Assembly (NCBI GenBank): GCA_029204225.1
Contig: CM055109.1
Location: 19,669,783-19,733,782, forward strand
DNA: 64,000 nt
Source of the DNA: Diphasiastrum complanatum
Lineage: Eukaryota; Streptophyta; Lycopodiopsida; Lycopodiales; Lycopodiaceae
Reading direction: 5' to 3'
In this document: in pieces, positions 60,622-64,000 of the stretch
Numbering within the stretch: position 1 is the first letter of the stretch
How the letters are laid out: every line of letters starts with the position of its first letter
Notes under the pieces: generated by a model
What the model was told of the DNA's origin: nothing
Seen by the model: the letters and a program-made list of their open reading frames with translations, nothing else
The model's database searches: none
Translations under genes and position numbers: made by a program

Positions 60622-60655
60622 TATGGAGGATGTTACTTGTTTCTCCATAACCTGT

Positions 60656-61666
60656 TGTAGGTTGATATTCCAAGGAATATTCTAGCCATCCTGCGGAACA
60701 ACTTTAAAAATACAAGCAGGATAGGATTTAAACGTAGAACTTGCCCATCAAGTTTAGGCTTTTGCGGTATCCATAATGGCTTTAAGTTATTTAGTTCTAA
60801 GTTTAAATTGCCATGGGCACTACACATAGATATGTAGTTTCCAGTTATTTCAAGTTATGTAAAAGTTAATTACAAAGGTCTATTGGGGATTTGTCCCATG
60901 ACACCAATGTGATTCAAATTCAAGTTAGTCCCATAGTGACTTTCTGTAAGTGACCACCACTCCAAGTATATATAGGAGTGGAAGAGTCCATTTTCGAGAA
61001 GAACCTCATTTGCAATAAATGCCTATCTTTTTCTCTAAGTGTTCTCCCTTGTGTGGTTTCATGTACTGTGTTACTTCACATTGTATTGTATATTGTTCAT
61101 TTGGCAACATATTAAGTTAATCTAGGCCCTCCATTCTCTAGTAGGATAAGCCTTAGAGGATGAGATTTAGTTTAGGATTTTATCTTTTAGGTTAAGCCGT
61201 CATTTGTTAGAAACTAAGAAGAGAAAAGAGAGAAGAGTAGATCTTACCCTCAGGATACTCACCACCATGCTCATGACTATATTTTTTGCATCCATATCCA
61301 AGCTAGTTGGAGAAGCCATAGCGTAGACTAATTGAGAGACTGCCATAGTCATTAAATTAGGTTAAGCCGTCATTGAATTAGGTTAAGTCGTCATTGAATT
61401 AGGTTAAGTCGTCATTGAATTAGGTTAAGCCATCATTTGAGTCAGTTTCTAAGTAGAGAAACGAGAGAAGAGTGGATCTTGCCCGAAATACTCACCCACT
61501 CACTGTAGATCTTCTCATCCTTCAACCTCTTGGTTAGTTGGAAGCCATAGCCATTGGTTGGGAAAGCCACAATGCCTAGTCAGAGCCGTAGCGTGTTCTA
61601 GTTGGGAGTCCGTCATAGCACTCGTTAGTTGGTGCCATAGCCAGAGTTGAGGAATGCGAACAACCA
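60656..61666 (+). repeat. LTR of another Ty3-type element
   Basis: Begins TGTAGGTTGATATTCC and ends ACAACCA, followed after four bases by a primer site. TATATATA lies at 60967-60974. Four 22-bp units around ATTAGGTTAAGCCGTCATTGA stand at about 61,355-61,440, and two GAGAGAAGAGT blocks near 61,230 and 61,465. An inverted truncated copy is at 63,476-63,863. Confidence 0.72.
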
Positions 61667-61670
61667 ATAT

Positions 61671-61685
61671 TGGTGCCGTTGTCGC
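61671..61685 (+). promoter_or_regulatory. Primer-binding site of the 60.7-kb element
   Basis: TGGTGCCGTTGTCGC, a variant of the TGGTGCCGTTGCCG type, four bases after the LTR end. Confidence 0.7.
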
Positions 61686-63060
61686 TCTTTTTCTCGATTG
61701 TTCTACGTTTTAGCTACGATTTTTGCTTGTTCTCGTTTTTGCTTATTCTACGTTTCTAGCTGATCTTATCGTTCTTGCTTGTTGCTATCCTTACTACTTT
61801 TGCTTTTTGCTTTCTATTCTTTTTGCAAGCATTCTCCTTCAAGAGGTCTCATAAGGGGTTTATGTTCATCGAGGGTTTAGGGATTTATGCTTGTAGAGGG
61901 TTTATGCACACTTAAGCATAGAGGGCAGCCACTTTTGAAGATCAGCCACCCGTTTTGCCTCGCTATCAACCTAGATCCAACCACGTGTTTCATCCCATCA
62001 AAGAGCCCGCCCTCCTTCCAGCAAAGAGCACGACATCTCATCCAACCACGCGTTTCTGAAGGAGCGATCTGCAGTGAGTTATCTGCAGCGAGTTATCCTT
62101 CCGCGAAACAAGCGATTATCTGTCCATCGATTTCTGCAGGAGTATACATCATGCATCTGTAAGTTTCTAGAAGGGTTTGCTTTGCCTTTAAGCAAGGTTC
62201 CTTCAGACACCAACACGACTTCCAACGCTCCTTAGACCGCATACACCTCATTTCCGAGCCTCTTTTCTTTTTTTTCAGCTGTTTTTCGCTGTTTGCAGGC
62301 GTTTTCAGCCGTTTGCAGGTGCCATCAGAAGGTTAGAAGCATGCATAAATCTCTGTAGAGGTGTCTTATCTGTCCACGAGCCTTTCCAGCACTTCTTGTG
62401 CTGTCCACGACCTCTTCCTTTCTTTCTTTGACGTCCACAGGCTCAAATGGCCCATCAACAGTGTTTGAGCAGTTTGGCAGCTCGTTTCAGCTCGTTTTCA
62501 GTGTTTGAGCAGAGTGTCATTCAGCCCATATATGTGGTTTACAGTCGTCGTTTTGCCTGCAGCTGTATATTTCTCAGAGGTAGTTAGAACTTCTGCCTTT
62601 GGATGTTCAAGACACCTCTAGAACATTTATGCTATGAACATCTGAATCTGTGGCTTAATACACCCAGGCCTCATGCATGCTTGCATCTATAGGACTTATT
62701 GTTGTAATCATTTTCACAGTGTTGATCATGCACATGCACATGCACACAACTGTACGTTCCTTCAACTGTATGTTTTTCCAAGTTATATGTTCATCAACAT
62801 TTTAGAGCTGTGTTTCATCAATATTTCAGCTGTTTTTTGACATTTTCAAACCTTTTCAACAATTTTTTTGGTTATTTTTTCAAGGTTTCCCTACTGTTTC
62901 CAGATTTTAGAGGCGGTGGTCATCTGTATTTCAGTCTTTTCTAGCCATTTTTTCAGTCATATTCAGTGGGTTTCCAACTGATTTTTACTACGTTTTTTGT
63001 TAGTGTTCATAGTCGTTTACATTTCGTTTGTCACCTTCCGAGTCGTGTACAGGTCATATT
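61686..63060 (+). other. Leader of the 60.7-kb element
   Basis: Rich in TTTTCAGC / GTTTTTCGCTG words; no credible gene. Confidence 0.45.
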
Positions 63061-63478
63061 CCTGTGCGAGTCATCTTCGGTGCGAGTACCCCACGGTTCT
63101 AGCTCCACAAGTCCACAATTGTGCGAATCATCTTCTGTGCGAGTCCTGTGCGAGTCGTCTGTTTTCGTCCATGAGTTGTTTTTTTTGCGCGAGTCATCTT
63201 CTGTGCGAGTCTTGTGCGGAGTCGTCCGTTTCCTTCCACGAGTCATTTTTTTGCGTCCACGAGTCATTTTTTTTTGCGCGAGTCATCTTCTGTGTGAGTC
63301 GTCCGTTTCCGTCCACGAGTCATTTTTTTGCGCGAGTCATCTTCTGTGCGAGCATTCCGTTTCCATCCACGAGTCATTTTTTTGCGTCCACGAGTCATCT
63401 TCTGTGCGAGTCCTGTGCGAGTCGTCCGTTTCCGTCCACGAGTTGTTTTTTTTTGCGTCCACGAGTCATTTTTTTTTA
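63061..63478 (+). repeat. Degenerate tandem repeat of GTGCGAGTC / CCACGAGTCATT
   Basis: Units of about 50-65 bp built from GTGCGAGTCATCTTCTG, GTGCGAGTCGTCCGTTTCC and TCCACGAGTCATTTTTTTGC repeat roughly seven times. The repeat creates open frames with CASHLLCES-like peptide repeats on several frames, which I regard as by-products. Confidence 0.8.
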
Positions 63479-63863
63479 CACTCAGAGAGAAAGATAGGCA
63501 TGTATTGCAAATGAGGTTCTTCTCGAAAATGGACTCTTCCACTTCTATATATACTTGGAGTGGTGGTCATTTACAAAAAGACACTATGAGACTAACTTAA
63601 CTTTGAATCACATTGGTGCCATGGGACAAACCCCCAATGGACCTTTGTGACTAAATTTTACATAACTTGAAATAACTGGAAACGACATATCTATGTGTAG
63701 TGCCCATGGCAATTTAAACTTAGAACTAAATAACTTCAGCCATTACGGATACTGCAAAAGCCTAAACTTGATGGGCAAGTTCTACGTTTAAATCCTATCA
63801 TGCTTGTATTTTTAAAGATGTTCTGCAGGATGGCTAGAATTTTCCTTGGAATATCAGCCTACA
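63479..63863 (-). repeat. Inverted truncated copy of the 60.7-kb LTR
   Basis: Minus strand starts TGTAGGCTGATATTCC at 63863 and matches 60,656-61,047, including TATATATA (63546-63553 reverse), ending within the GAGTG stretch at 63,479. The purine tract AACGGAGGGGATAA (63877-63864 on the minus strand) precedes it, so this is the 3' LTR of a minus-strand element lying to the right. Confidence 0.75.
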
Positions 63864-64000
63864 TTATCCCCTCCGTTAAGAACTTGGCGGTCCCACGCCA
63901 AGTGCAAGGTGCTGGAGGAGTCAAAGTCGATGTAGCTTGTAGATGTGGAACTTTTTGTAAAGTGTTGTTCCGTAGGAGATGAAGCTTTGAAATAGTACGA
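63864..64000 (-). other. Purine tract and 3' end of an element leaving the window
   Basis: The purine tract is followed by internal sequence reading leftward into the LTR. Too short to identify a domain. Confidence 0.45.

Noticed and set aside
62966-63542. Overlapping 160-180 codon frames on both strands with Cys/Ser or Thr/Arg repeats
   Set aside because: By-products of the GCGAGTC tandem repeat; several frames are open at once.

Overview
The window looks like nuclear DNA of a land plant with a large, repeat-swollen genome. Evidence: Ty1/copia and Ty3/gypsy LTR retrotransposons with plant-type primer-binding sites (initiator-Met tRNA TGGTATCAGAGC; TGGCGCCGTTGCC type), long (CT)n arrays, and one intron-bearing cytochrome P450 of the plant CYP85 clan. 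No bacterial-style operons, organellar genes, rRNA, tRNA or CRISPR arrays were found. I cannot name the species; a gymnosperm or fern is possible but not shown.

Layout. 1-2.6 kb: broken Copia pieces on both strands and a dispersed repeat whose second copy is at 39.8 kb. 2,623-12,474: a non-autonomous LTR retrotransposon in the order LTR-internal-LTR-internal-LTR, bounded as a whole by the 5-bp duplication TCTTT; the first LTR carries a 1.16-kb insertion with its own 8-bp duplication. 12.5-14.1 kb: a broken unknown ORF. 14.2-21.1 kb: decayed Copia reverse transcriptase/RNase H with local duplications, then related LTRs and leaders. 21.1-26.4 kb: a Copia primer site, leader and intact Gag, then an oppositely oriented integrase interrupted by an LTR plus leader, then a forward RT/RNase H remnant. 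26.4-27.9 kb: five (CT)n arrays inside a longer tandem repeat.

29,429-32,753 is the only convincing host gene: a nine-exon P450 of 480 codons that reads through all exons in frame and most resembles CYP707 (abscisic acid 8'-hydroxylase family), but lacks several residues normally needed around the heme. Part of its last exon is repeated downstream.

34.0-37.1 kb: minus-strand Ty3 Gag, leader, primer site and LTR. 37.3-38.4 kb: forward Ty3 integrase tail. 38.7-40.1 kb: an unrecognised broken two-exon gene on the minus strand. 41.0-60.6 kb is a nest: an old minus-strand Ty3 element (pol 41.0-42.7, gag 42.7-43.8, leader to 44,886) is split by a Met-tRNA-primed non-autonomous element (44,887 to about 49,562), and its LTR is split by a younger forward Ty3 element (49,847-60,126, duplication AACTC) of the same family. 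The younger element has lost its reverse transcriptase, so protease residues run directly into RNase H, yet it keeps a full-length integrase and a roughly 3-kb extra coding region with a coiled coil. 60.7-64 kb: another LTR, primer site and leader ending in a GCGAGTC-rich repeat, then an inverted truncated copy of the same LTR.

Apart from the P450, the genes do not form a pathway. The main stories are element nesting, non-autonomous derivatives, and a P450 whose gene structure is intact while its active-site signature is unusual.
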